Of a DNA stretch of 43,449 bases, positions 8,182-16,248 are shown piece by piece. The DNA comes from an uncultured Hyphomicrobiales bacterium (GTDB lineage: Bacteria > Pseudomonadota > Alphaproteobacteria > Rhizobiales > Rhizobiaceae). Every line of letters begins with the position of its first letter. Position 1 is the stretch's first letter. Below the pieces are notes generated by a model that made no database searches, was not told the DNA's origin, and worked only from the letters and a program-made list of their open reading frames with translations. A program made the translations under genes and the position numbers. The stretch spans positions 1 to 43,449 of the forward strand of contig CALTTH010000041.1 in assembly GCA_943908365.1 (NCBI GenBank), given 5' to 3'.

Positions 8182-9405
8182 TCAGCTTTCGTGGTGGGTG
8201 GCAAAGCTCTCCGGATCGAAGATCTCGCCATCGAAGAAGGTATCCGGCCCGAGAAGAAGGGGTGCGCGATCAGCACCAACATAGACCCGCGTGTTGAGCG
8301 TTCCTTCCAGCTTCATGTTCGCCGCCGGCACCGGCGCAAAGATCGGTCGCACAGCCTTGCGGAATATGTCCGGCCGGAAGACTTCGGCAGCGGCATCTCG
8401 AATGCTCTCAGCAGCGGCGGCCTGTGGCGGGCATTCGTTCCAGCGGATCATCTGGTTGAAGAACCAGAGAGCCTGGCTTTGCCAAGGGAAATTCGCAGCA
8501 TTCCCACTCACGCAGAAGAAGTCGTGGCATTCCAGCAATCGGGCAGGCGAGTGCGGGATGAAACCGGATAGCGAGGCAAGAACGTGCTCGATCTCGCAGG
8601 CGAGATAGGCGGGCGCGGCTAGGAGATCGGCCAGTTCTTCCCTGTTTGCGGCAGAGGCACACCATTCGCCTGCGCGATAGAAGGCGCGCAGGACCGCGTG
8701 CAGCGTCTGCTCATTCGTTTCTGCCCACTGCCTCGAAACGGCGAGCCCCTTTTCGGGCCCATTTTGCCAGATGTGGGATTTGGTGGTGACGATTCGCCCC
8801 TCCCCTTCCATCGCGACCACGCTTCCGTAGGGCTCGCCCACATAGAAGCCGTCGATGCCGCCATCTCGCAGCAGGCTTGGCATCTTGGCGGGTACCGCTT
8901 CCAAGATCGTCACATCGTCTTTGCCGATCAGGCGGGTGCTGGCGATGAGATAGAGAAGCTCATAGGTCGATGTCGACGAGGAGTCCTCCGTGGCGAAGAT
9001 CAGGGGTGGCAGCTCGGCTTTTTGACGCGCCATGGCAACGCGAGAAAGCGCACGGGCAACCGATCCTGGGTCGGGGATCTTCATACCCTGCTCGACCAGA
9101 TCATCATACAACAGAGAGCTGACCACGAGCGTGGAGCCGCCGGTCGCGAGAATGAAGGGAACTATGAGATCGGCTTCAACGCCAGCCGATGGTAGAGCGA
9201 GAGCAACCGGCAACGAGACGGATAGATGCGCGCCATCAAGTTCGGCTGAAGACCACGCGCCCAGAATTTCGCGCGGTCCGTTCATTCTGATCAGTTCAAG
9301 AGCGACGCCTTCATCGGCGGCAAAACCCTTTTCAAACGCTGCGACGAGAATGGCGCAGTCTACGGTAGGAGAAAACGCTGCCCTGAAGCGCCGTGTTCCT
9401 GCCAA
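8182..9405 (-). CDS. NrtA/CmpA/NasS-like ligand-binding protein without signal peptide
   Basis: A protein of 407 residues with the fold of nitrate/bicarbonate-binding proteins (NrtA/CmpA). Recognisable segments are SPTVDCAILVAAFEKGF, DEGVALELIRM, AELDGAHLSVSLPVALA and GFYVGEPYGS. The start is set at TTG 9405 because AAAGAGGAG lies 6 bases upstream; a GTG at 9444 in the same frame has no such site. With either start there is no signal peptide, Tat motif or lipobox, so the protein is probably cytoplasmic, as are the NasS nitrate sensors. No permease or ATPase gene is next to it, and no nasT. The gene directly upstream (36-75 bases) encodes a LuxR-type regulator. The ligand is unknown. Confidence 0.75.
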   Translation of the reverse strand: MAGTRRFRAAFSPTVDCAILVAAFEKGFAADEGVALELIRMNGPREILGAWSSAELDGAHLSVSLPVALALPSAGVEADLIVPFILATGGSTLVVSSLLYDDLVEQGMKIPDPGSVARALSRVAMARQKAELPPLIFATEDSSSTSTYELLYLIASTRLIGKDDVTILEAVPAKMPSLLRDGGIDGFYVGEPYGSVVAMEGEGRIVTTKSHIWQNGPEKGLAVSRQWAETNEQTLHAVLRAFYRAGEWCASAANREELADLLAAPAYLACEIEHVLASLSGFIPHSPARLLECHDFFCVSGNAANFPWQSQALWFFNQMIRWNECPPQAAAAESIRDAAAEVFRPDIFRKAVRPIFAPVPAANMKLEGTLNTRVYVGADRAPLLLGPDTFFDGEIFDPESFATHHES

Positions 9406-9480
9406 ATCAGTCTCCTCTTTGCCGAGAGATGCAGGATCACCCACACCGCCACGGATAACAACAGGAAAAAGAAAAAATCC

Positions 9481-10221
9481 CTATTTTATCAAGCCTACCC
9501 GCAGTGCCTTGGCGACAGCCTGGGTCCGATTGACGGTATCGAGCTTTTTTGTCGCGCGATTGAGGTAGTGATTGACGGTATGCTCGGAGAGCGTGAGAAT
9601 ATCGGCGATCTCGGCGCTTGTTTTTCCAGCAGCAGTCCAGTTGAGGCAGTCGATCTCGCGGTCAGTCAGCGCTTCGCTGATTCGCGAGTCAAGGCTGCGG
9701 ACGTGGGCGAGATGCCCATACACATGGGCGGCGAGATAGAAGATCTCCGCGACCTCTGAGCGGGAGAAGGAGGATCTGGCTCCCGAGAGCGACACCGCAC
9801 CGCGCATGCCTGTCATATCCTGGACCGGGCACCAGACCGAATTCACCATATCGAAGCGGGCAAAAAGGTCTTTGAACTTGTCTGCTATGACCGGGCGCAC
9901 ACCATGACCCCTGAAGTCCTGATTGACCACGAAAGGCGCACTCGCCTTCTTCAAAGCACTGTAGACGTTGCTGTCGATGAGAAGGCCGTCATTGTCATAC
10001 TGCTGAAGCAGATCCGCCGGCCAACTGGTGATGACAGTGCATTGCGAGAGTGTCAGCGACATCTGCAGTGGCAGGTTCATCACCATAAAGGCCTTCATGC
10101 CCCAGCTTTCCGTCACGCGCTTCATGAAACGGAACACATCATACTGACTTTCAAGGCACGCCAGTTCGGAGACGCTATCAGCTCCCATCGGAGAAAATTT
10201 TTCTGGTTCGGCGACCGGCAT
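9481..10221 (-). CDS. LuxR-family transcriptional regulator (solo, autoinducer-binding-like domain)
   Basis: DNA-binding regulator of 246 residues. The N-terminal part (about 20-170) resembles an autoinducer-binding domain. The C-terminal GerE-type helix-turn-helix is at about 183-240 (LTDREIDCLNW, then AEIADILTLSEHTVNHYL). Placed against the usual acyl-homoserine-lactone pocket, Tyr75 and Asp83 are kept. The first pocket Trp appears as Leu71, the Pro after Asp is Ser84, and the second Trp position reads Val in APFVVN. The ligand is therefore probably not a standard AHL. No luxI-type gene is in the window. The ATG at 10221 is preferred to TTG 10227. The gene lies just upstream of the NrtA-like gene on the same strand. 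Confidence 0.82.
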   Translation of the reverse strand: MPVAEPEKFSPMGADSVSELACLESQYDVFRFMKRVTESWGMKAFMVMNLPLQMSLTLSQCTVITSWPADLLQQYDNDGLLIDSNVYSALKKASAPFVVNQDFRGHGVRPVIADKFKDLFARFDMVNSVWCPVQDMTGMRGAVSLSGARSSFSRSEVAEIFYLAAHVYGHLAHVRSLDSRISEALTDREIDCLNWTAAGKTSAEIADILTLSEHTVNHYLNRATKKLDTVNRTQAVAKALRVGLIK

Positions 10222-10384
10222 GCGCAAAATCTTTATAATGGACTACATTAAGAAAAGGCCAGTTAAGAAAACATGGCTGCTATCGTTAGCAAAATACAAG
10301 TCCAACGCAAATGAAAGTTGGTACAGGTTCGCACTTCGCCCTTGCCGGGTTGTAAGCCGTTATGGAGATGAGCAAAATTCTACC

Positions 10385-11221
10385 TCACGGGGTGGGTGCA
10401 AGCCGAAGTGCCGCGTCGGCGGAAATGCGCCTCGCAATCTCTTTCACCAGGGGAGCCCAGCTTTCCAATCGCTCCCTCGTCAACCGGTATGCCGGGCCGG
10501 TCACGGAGATCGCGGCATGGAGCCCCGGCCTGTTCGTCTCGATCGGAACCGCGATGCACTGGATGCCTTGCTCATGTTCCTCTAGATCGAAGCCATAGCC
10601 GTGCTCGCGTATTGCCTGGATTTCCTCCAACAGGGCCGGTACGCTGATGATCGTGTTTGGCGTGAAAGGCTTCAGCGATAGAGCCCCGACGGTTTTGAGC
10701 AACTCGTCATGCGCAAAGAGTGACAGGGCCGCCTTGCCGACGCCGGTGCAATAGAGCGGCGAGGTGCGGCCGATCTGAGAATACATCCGCACCGCGTGCC
10801 TGCCGTCGATCTTGTCGAGATAGATGATCTCAGAGCCGCGAATGACGCCAAGATGGACGGATTCGCCGGTCTCTTCATGCAATGCTCGCAAGTGAGGCGC
10901 TGCCACCGAGCGCAGATCGCTTCCGCTCCAGGCTTTGGCCGCGAATTTCAAAAGCCTGATCCCGGCACTATAGGATTGATCGCTGTTTTGCTCGAGAAGC
11001 CCCTCTTCCACCAGATGGGATAATTGCCTGTGCAGTGTCCCACGGGGCTGGCCGGTTTTTTTCAGGATTTCGGTAAAACGGGGTGACTCTGGCGCCGTCA
11101 CCACCATCTCAAGAACGGAGATGGCTTTGCCGAGCGTGCCGGTTGAACGGTCTTTGTTTCCGTCTTCACGAAAGGTGGTCACCGAGATTTTCTCCGAGGA
11201 CCGCACGCCTGCGCTTGACAT
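10385..11221 (-). CDS. IclR-family transcriptional regulator of the adjacent sugar-acid operon
   Basis: Regulator of about 278 residues. A winged helix-turn-helix lies near residues 25-85 (GTLGKAISVLEMV, then PRGTLHRQLSHLVEEGLL). An IclR effector domain follows, with YSAGIRLLKFA, SVHLGVIRGSEIIYLDKI and the typical LYCTGVGKAALS. The C-terminal part has GYGFDLEEHEQGIQCIAVPI. The ATG at 11221 (MSSAGVRSSEK) is chosen over an upstream TTG at 11269, which would lie inside the palindromic operator. It is transcribed divergently from the SDR-dgoK-dgoA-lactonase operon. It most likely controls that operon and itself, with an intermediate of galactose or galactonate breakdown as candidate effector; the effector is an inference. 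Confidence 0.88.
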   Translation of the reverse strand: MSSAGVRSSEKISVTTFREDGNKDRSTGTLGKAISVLEMVVTAPESPRFTEILKKTGQPRGTLHRQLSHLVEEGLLEQNSDQSYSAGIRLLKFAAKAWSGSDLRSVAAPHLRALHEETGESVHLGVIRGSEIIYLDKIDGRHAVRMYSQIGRTSPLYCTGVGKAALSLFAHDELLKTVGALSLKPFTPNTIISVPALLEEIQAIREHGYGFDLEEHEQGIQCIAVPIETNRPGLHAAISVTGPAYRLTRERLESWAPLVKEIARRISADAALRLAPTP

Positions 11222-11261
11222 AGCCAGCAACAGAGAGCGATTATTCCATTTAATAAAACAT

Positions 11262-11280
11262 AGTTCCAAATGTTGGAACT
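11262..11280. promoter_or_regulatory. Perfect palindrome, likely IclR-family operator
   Basis: AGTTCCAA-ATG-TTGGAACT: 8-base arms with no mismatch around a 3-base centre. It lies between the IclR gene (start 11221) and the divergent SDR gene (start 11305), 24 bases before the latter. IclR regulators commonly bind palindromes of this length that contain GGAA/TTCC arms. The position fits repression of one or both promoters. Confidence 0.75.
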
Positions 11281-11304
11281 TTCAACCGCTATATTGATGG
11301 TTTC

Positions 11305-12075
11305 ATGAACAGCCACTTCAGTCCGTCACCAGAATTTTCCAACAGAGGTGTTCTGATCACCGGAGGCGGATCCGGTATCGGCGCTTTCCTGGTGGAGGCA
11401 TTCGTTCGCAGTGGCGCGAAGGTCGCGTTCATTGACATCGATGCGCGAGCGAGCGACGCGCTTGTCGACAGACTTTCGCCGGGAGCCAGCACTGCACCAC
11501 TCTTCCTCAAGGCGGATTTGAGGAACCAGTCGGAACTTTCAGAAGCAGTGACAGCGGCGGGAGAAGCGCTTGGTGGGATCAGAGTTCTGATCAACAACGC
11601 CGCCTGGGACGACCGACACGATATCGACACGGTCACCAGCGACTATTGGGACGCGAACCAGGCCGTCAATCTGAAGCAGGTCTTCTTCGTCACGCGAGCG
11701 GCGCTGCCCTATCTGAGAACAGAACAGGGGTCCTCCATCATCAATTTCTCCTCGATTTCCTATCTGCTCAATATGGGCGATCTACCTGCCTATACGGCGG
11801 CCAAGGCCGGCATTATCGGATTGACGAAGAGCCTTGCGGGCCGGCTTGGGCCTGAAAACATCCGCGTCAATGCCATCCTGCCGGGCATGATCGTGACTGA
11901 GCGGCAGAAGGATCTCTGGCTTACTGACGAGTCCATCACCCACACCGTCAACCGACAGTGCCTCAAGCGGACCTTGACCGGTGAGGACCTCGTGGGTCCC
12001 TGCCTCTTTCTGGCTTCGGATGCCTCCGCCGCCATGACCGCACAAACAATGATTATCGATGGAGGTCTTCTATAA
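11305..12075 (+). CDS. SDR-family sugar dehydrogenase (probable galactose 1-dehydrogenase)
   Basis: Classical short-chain dehydrogenase/reductase, 256 residues. The cofactor loop is TGGGSGIG (19-26). An acidic residue, Asp44, at the end of strand 2 (FIDID) favours NAD+. NNAA is at 97-100. The catalytic set is Ser150, Tyr163 and Lys167 (YTAAK). ILPGMIVTER and the C-terminal IDGG are also typical. SDR enzymes have broad substrates, so the assignment rests on context: it is the first gene of an operon with a KDGal kinase, a KDPGal aldolase and an SMP-30 lactonase. Oxidation of D-galactose (or a related aldose) to the lactone would be its step. Its stop overlaps the dgoK start (TAATG), indicating translational coupling. 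Confidence 0.8.
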   Translation: MNSHFSPSPEFSNRGVLITGGGSGIGAFLVEAFVRSGAKVAFIDIDARASDALVDRLSPGASTAPLFLKADLRNQSELSEAVTAAGEALGGIRVLINNAAWDDRHDIDTVTSDYWDANQAVNLKQVFFVTRAALPYLRTEQGSSIINFSSISYLLNMGDLPAYTAAKAGIIGLTKSLAGRLGPENIRVNAILPGMIVTERQKDLWLTDESITHTVNRQCLKRTLTGEDLVGPCLFLASDASAAMTAQTMIIDGGLL

Positions 12076-12992
12076 TGTCAGATGCTGCATTCGTTGCCGT
12101 AGACTGGGGTACGACGAGCTTTCGCCTGTGGCTTTTGAGCCGGTCGGGCGATGTTCTTGCCGAGCGCCGCAGTTCCGAAGGGATGACGACGGCGATGCGC
12201 ACTGGCTTTGCCGAGGTTCTGGCATCGCATCTTGCAGCCATCTCAGCGCCAGAAGGCCTGCCCGTGATTGTTTGCGGCATGGCAGGCGCACGGCAGGGAT
12301 GGATCGAGGCAGGCTATGTGGACGTTCCAGCCAATCTTTCCGAAGTCATGGATCGTGCGACCCGCGTTCCGCAGCAGACGAGCGATATTCGTATTCTCCC
12401 GGGCCTGGCGCAAAGAGCTGAGAACATGCCGGACGTGATGCGCGGCGAGGAAACGCAGCTTCTTGGAGCGCTGTCGACCGATCATCGGACCGGATCGCAG
12501 CTCGTCTGCATGCCCGGCACTCATTCCAAATGGGTTCGCGTCAGGGATCTCAACGTCACGCAATTTTCGACCTTCATGACCGGCGAGATTTTCGATGTCG
12601 TCTCGAAGCACACGATCCTGTCCCACGCTGTGGCGGACGCCGAGGCTTTCAGCGGCGAACTTCCGGCGTTCAGCAATGCGGTGATCGACATCTACAACAA
12701 TCCGCAGATGGCGACGAACCGCTTCTTTACCTTGCGTTCCGGGCAATTGCTGCATGGTCTTTCTGCGACGGATGCGAAAGCCAAACTCTCCGGAACGCTG
12801 ATCGGCCTGGAAATTGCCGGCGCGCATGCCAGTGCCCCGCACAATTCCTCCGTCATCCTGATCGCCTCAGGCGGTCTGGGTGAACTTTACAAGGCCGCGT
12901 TCCACGCTCTTTCCATCGACTTTATCACCATTGACGCCGACGATGCGGTTCGCCGGGGGCTGATTGCCGCTGCAACATCCATCTGGCACTAA
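12075..12992 (+). CDS. dgoK: 2-dehydro-3-deoxygalactonokinase
   Basis: Phosphorylates 2-keto-3-deoxy-D-galactonate to its 6-phosphate in the De Ley-Doudoroff pathway. The protein has 305 residues, normal for the family. The N-terminal phosphate-binding motif is VAVDWGTTSFRLWL (near 7-20). VICGMAGARQGW and the family-typical CMPGTHSKWVRV follow, and then FSTFMTGEIFDVV. A Gly-rich segment, LIASGGLGELY, lies near the C terminus. The start codon overlaps the stop of the SDR gene by one base, and dgoA follows 14 bases downstream with AAGGAG in the gap. Confidence 0.93.
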   Translation: MSDAAFVAVDWGTTSFRLWLLSRSGDVLAERRSSEGMTTAMRTGFAEVLASHLAAISAPEGLPVIVCGMAGARQGWIEAGYVDVPANLSEVMDRATRVPQQTSDIRILPGLAQRAENMPDVMRGEETQLLGALSTDHRTGSQLVCMPGTHSKWVRVRDLNVTQFSTFMTGEIFDVVSKHTILSHAVADAEAFSGELPAFSNAVIDIYNNPQMATNRFFTLRSGQLLHGLSATDAKAKLSGTLIGLEIAGAHASAPHNSSVILIASGGLGELYKAAFHALSIDFITIDADDAVRRGLIAAATSIWH

Positions 12993-13006
12993 GGAGTTTC
13001 AAGCCC

Positions 13007-13636
13007 ATGCACGTTCCCTTTCCCGAAATGAAATACCCGCTCGTCGCCATTTTGCGCGGCATTCGTCCCGAAGAGACCGAGGGCGTCGTTGTCGCCCTGC
13101 TGGAAAGCGGCCTTCGCGCCATCGAGATTCCCTTGAACTCGCCGGATGCGTTCCGCTCCATTGAAATCGCAGCCAAGCTTGCGCCTGCCGATGCACTGAT
13201 CGGTGCCGGTACTGTTCTGACCGTCGATGATGTAGCACGGCTGGATAGCGCCGGTGGAAAACTGATGGTCAGCCCGAATGTCGACACCGACGTGATCACA
13301 GCGGCGCGCGACAAAGGCATGGTGACGATGCCGGGAGTTCTCACGCCGACCGAGGCCTTGCTCGCATTGAAAGCCGGTGCGACCGGCCTCAAATTCTTCC
13401 CCGCAAGTGTGCTTGGACCGTCGGGTATCAATGCCATTCGCACTATTTTGCCGAAGGACACGCTGGTCGCAGCGGTCGGCGGCGTGTCGGACAAGAACTT
13501 CGCCGATTACACGAGTGTCGGTATCAAGGCGTTTGGCCTGGGAACAAGTCTCTACAAGCCTGGTATGAGTGCAAGCGAGGCCCGTGAGCGGGCAGAGATC
13601 ACCATCAAGGCCTATGACGTGGCAGTGGGAGGATAA
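13007..13636 (+). CDS. dgoA: 2-dehydro-3-deoxy-6-phosphogalactonate aldolase
   Basis: Class I KDPG/KDPGal aldolase of 209 residues that cleaves KDPGal to pyruvate and glyceraldehyde 3-phosphate. Landmarks are ILRGIRPEE (15-23), the catalytic glutamate Glu40 in AIEIPLNSP, IGAGTV, and the Schiff-base lysine Lys129 in GLKFFPAS. GGV and GLGTSLY form the phosphate-binding end of the barrel. AAGGAG stands 10 bases before the ATG. KDPG and KDPGal aldolases are hard to separate by sequence; the neighbouring dgoK and the AIEIPLNSP motif favour the galactonate enzyme. Confidence 0.93.
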   Translation: MHVPFPEMKYPLVAILRGIRPEETEGVVVALLESGLRAIEIPLNSPDAFRSIEIAAKLAPADALIGAGTVLTVDDVARLDSAGGKLMVSPNVDTDVITAARDKGMVTMPGVLTPTEALLALKAGATGLKFFPASVLGPSGINAIRTILPKDTLVAAVGGVSDKNFADYTSVGIKAFGLGTSLYKPGMSASEARERAEITIKAYDVAVGG

Positions 13637-13641
13637 GACAT

Positions 13642-14529
13642 ATGGCGACCAATCACCCGTTTCAGGGGAAGGTTCTCGACAGCACGCAATTGATGCTGGG
13701 TGAAGGGCCAAGCTTCGACCCGATCTCTAAGCGGATCGGCTGGTTGAACATTATCGGCAAGGAATTGCATGAACTCGACCCGGCCTCGGGCGAGAAGATC
13801 GTTACGTCCCTGCCCTTCATGGCAAGTGTGGTCGCCGCCATCGATGCGGAGCGTCAGTTGCTGGGAACGGAAGATGGCCTCTTCATCCGTAACCGTTCCA
13901 CTGGCGAACTTTCGCTGCATGTCGATTTCGAGCCCAACAAGCCCGGCAATCGGTCGAATGATGGCAGAGTGCATCAAAGCGGCGCGCTCTGGATCGGCAC
14001 CATGGGCAAAAAGGCCGAGGATGGCGCAGGGGCGATCTATCACGTCGCCAAGGGCGTCGTAACGACGCTTTTCGACGCGATCAGCATTCCCAACGCCATC
14101 TGCTTTTCGCCAGATGGCGCGACGGCCTATTTTGTCGACACCAATGTGAACCGGTTGATGCAAGTGGCGCTCGATCCCGCGACCGGGCTTCCGACCGGCG
14201 CTCCGACCATCTTCCTCGATCGATCCGAGGACGAAGGCGGCATCGACGGTGCGGTCTGCGATGCCGAGGGCAACATCTGGAACGCACGCTGGGGCGAAGG
14301 TGCTATCGATCGCTATGATCCAACCGGCCGGCACACCGACCATTACGAGCTACCGGCATCTAGAACGACCTGCCCGGCCTTCTTCGCCAGTTCGGCTGAC
14401 CGACTGCTGGTGACGTCCGCATGCGAAGGACTGGAAGCCGACGAGATGACCGACAACCCAATGCACGGCGCCACCTTCGATCTCGGCATTACCGTCAAGG
14501 GCAGGCTCGACGGTATTTACAAGCTGTAA
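13642..14529 (+). CDS. SMP-30/gluconolactonase-family sugar lactonase
   Basis: Six-bladed beta-propeller lactonase of 295 residues. The metal-ligand glutamate is Glu21 in LGEGPSFDP. Other family landmarks are NAICFSPDG, YFVDT, DGAVCDAEGNIWNARWGEG and the Asn/Asp positions within them. It would open the aldonolactone made by the SDR enzyme to galactonate. It is the last gene of the operon and starts 5 bases after dgoA. The next enzyme, galactonate dehydratase (dgoD), is absent from the window and must be encoded elsewhere if the pathway is complete. Confidence 0.88.
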   Translation: MATNHPFQGKVLDSTQLMLGEGPSFDPISKRIGWLNIIGKELHELDPASGEKIVTSLPFMASVVAAIDAERQLLGTEDGLFIRNRSTGELSLHVDFEPNKPGNRSNDGRVHQSGALWIGTMGKKAEDGAGAIYHVAKGVVTTLFDAISIPNAICFSPDGATAYFVDTNVNRLMQVALDPATGLPTGAPTIFLDRSEDEGGIDGAVCDAEGNIWNARWGEGAIDRYDPTGRHTDHYELPASRTTCPAFFASSADRLLVTSACEGLEADEMTDNPMHGATFDLGITVKGRLDGIYKL

Positions 14530-14542
14530 GGTTTGCGCGTTG

Positions 14543-14645
14543 GAGCATGTCGCGCAAAAGTGTGTAGCGGTTTTGCGGTGCCGACATGCGACAAGACAGA
14601 AACTCAAAGCGTCTGGAACGATCTGGAAGATCGCGACGCGCTTAA
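14543..14645. repeat. Palindromic intergenic repeat, copy 1 (RIME-like)
   Basis: A stretch of about 103 bases, starting GCATGTCGCGCAAAAG and ending GACGCGCTTTAA. It matches the repeat at 39511-39616 along its length, at roughly three quarters identity by eye. It consists of two hairpins: CGCAAAA...TTTTGCG in the first half, and AAAGCGTC...GACGCGCTTT in the second. It lies 13 bases after the lactonase stop and may act as the transcript end of the operon. Size and two-palindrome layout resemble rhizobial intergenic mosaic elements (RIME). The rest of the gap to 14790 holds no gene that I can support. Confidence 0.75.
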
Positions 14646-14790
14646 AGAGGGCGCCAAGTTCATCAATGGCGTCCTCAGATTACAGGAAGATGCTTTTAGA
14701 AATCGGCTTCGCGAGATCCGACAAAAACGAAATGGGTGCGAAGGCGGTCGTCAAAGACCCATTGCCGCCGCTGCCGCCGCAGCCATCAAC

Positions 14791-16143
14791 TCAGTTCAGA
14801 TCTGCGCTGGCTACGCGATAGCTGTCGTGCAGGTAGCGGCGGGTAGAGGCAGCATCTGCCGGGCGTCCGTAGAAATAGCCTTGCCCCATGGCGCAACCAA
14901 GCCCGCGCAACTTTTCGGCCTCACTGCCATCTTCAATCCCCTCGGCGACCACCTCGAGGTCGAGACCATCGCACATGGCAACGATCGCCTTAATGATGTG
15001 CTCAGAGGGGCGGTCGGTACTGATGCGGGAAACGAAGGCGCGGTCGATCTTGACCTTGTCGAAGGTGAAGTCGCGCAGGCGACCCAGGCTGGATTGTCCG
15101 GTTCCGAAATCATCCAGAGAGATGCGCACGCCCGCATGCTGAAGCTCCGAGATAATGCGCTGCGCAGTATCCGCCGAACTCATGACCGCTGTCTCTGTAA
15201 TTTCGAGTTCCAGGCGGCGGGGGTCGAGGCCGACGCGACGCAGACTGGAAAGAATATTGGCCGCTGTCGATGGGTCCATCAATTGAGCGGAAGAGAGATT
15301 GAAGGAGAGAAAGAGCTCGCGCGGCCAAGACAACGCGGTTTCGGCCGCCTTTCGCAGCAGGGTCTCAGACAGCGCGTCTATAAAGCCACGCTCCTCCGCC
15401 AAAGGCACGAAGACATCCGGCGGCACGAAACCGAGATCCGGATCATGCCATCGCGCCAAAGCTTCGAAGCCGATCACCGTGCTATCGGCCAATCTGACGA
15501 TCGGCTGGAAGTGCACGTCGATGGTGTCGCTGATGATCGCGTTTCGAAGTGCCTGCTCCAGTTGCGTGGCGCGCTTCATTTCCTGGGCGATCTCGCGGGA
15601 GTAGACGGTGATCTGGCCGCGTCCGCGGCGCTTCGAGCGATAGAGCGCAGTTTCCGCGCTTTTCATTAAGTCCTCGAACTCTTCGCCTGCGAAGGGATGG
15701 ATGGCAAAGCCGAAAGAGGAGGACAGGCGCACGTTGCGATCGCCAAGATCGTAGGGTGCCGACAACACGTCCTTGATCATCTGCCCGATGCGCTCTGCAC
15801 CGCTGCGCTCAAAAATAAGCGGCAGGATGAAGGCGAACTCATCGCCATCGTGGCGCGTGACGATCGAGCCATCCATCATGCAAGCCTTCAAGCGGTGCGC
15901 CACCTGGCAGAGAATTTCGTCTCCGGCATGCGCGCCGAACAGGTCGTTGATGGGCTTGAATCCGTCAATATTGACGATGCCGACAGCAAATGGCGCGGGA
16001 TCGGCGGCCCGTTCAGCCGCCAGCAGCCTTATCTTGTCGCGCAGGCGATACTTGTTGCCGAGCCCCGTGAGCGGATCGCTATACGCCATCGCCTGCAATT
16101 CATGCTGGCTGATGAGCGGAAGAGTCGGCGCTGGCGGGTTCAT
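14791..16143 (-). CDS. GGDEF-EAL protein, probable c-di-GMP phosphodiesterase
   Basis: Cytoplasmic protein of 450 residues with no sensor or membrane segment. The GGDEF domain is at about 15-180 and the EAL domain at about 195-440. The GGDEF signature reads DGDEF (99-103) after TRH, so its first Gly is Asp. No RxxD inhibitory site precedes it: the aspartate position is Ser93. The EAL domain has its catalytic set intact: EAL at 227-229, NLSS 282-285, EITE 314-317, DDFGTG 344-349, Lys365 and EGIE 401-404. The likely activity is c-di-GMP hydrolysis, with the GGDEF half either a GTP-sensing module or a weak cyclase. The gene follows the PAS-receiver gene on the same strand by 105 bases, so the two may form one signalling unit. 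Confidence 0.9.
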   Translation of the reverse strand: MNPPAPTLPLISQHELQAMAYSDPLTGLGNKYRLRDKIRLLAAERAADPAPFAVGIVNIDGFKPINDLFGAHAGDEILCQVAHRLKACMMDGSIVTRHDGDEFAFILPLIFERSGAERIGQMIKDVLSAPYDLGDRNVRLSSSFGFAIHPFAGEEFEDLMKSAETALYRSKRRGRGQITVYSREIAQEMKRATQLEQALRNAIISDTIDVHFQPIVRLADSTVIGFEALARWHDPDLGFVPPDVFVPLAEERGFIDALSETLLRKAAETALSWPRELFLSFNLSSAQLMDPSTAANILSSLRRVGLDPRRLELEITETAVMSSADTAQRIISELQHAGVRISLDDFGTGQSSLGRLRDFTFDKVKIDRAFVSRISTDRPSEHIIKAIVAMCDGLDLEVVAEGIEDGSEAEKLRGLGCAMGQGYFYGRPADAASTRRYLHDSYRVASADLN

Positions 16144-16248
16144 TCACATATCCTGTGGGCCTGTGGTGGTCGCAACTATGGGTGGCCCGCAATTAACAAA
16201 GAATATCGCCGCGAATACGAGATCCCACCACCACGAACATGTGTGCGG

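Noticed and set aside
8172..8190. CGAAAGC/GCTTTCG hairpin at the end of the NrtA-like gene
   Set aside because: It overlaps the stop codon and has no U-run, so I do not call it a terminator.
9481..10221. Quorum-sensing circuit
   Set aside because: No luxI-type synthase is in the window and the AHL pocket residues are not conserved.
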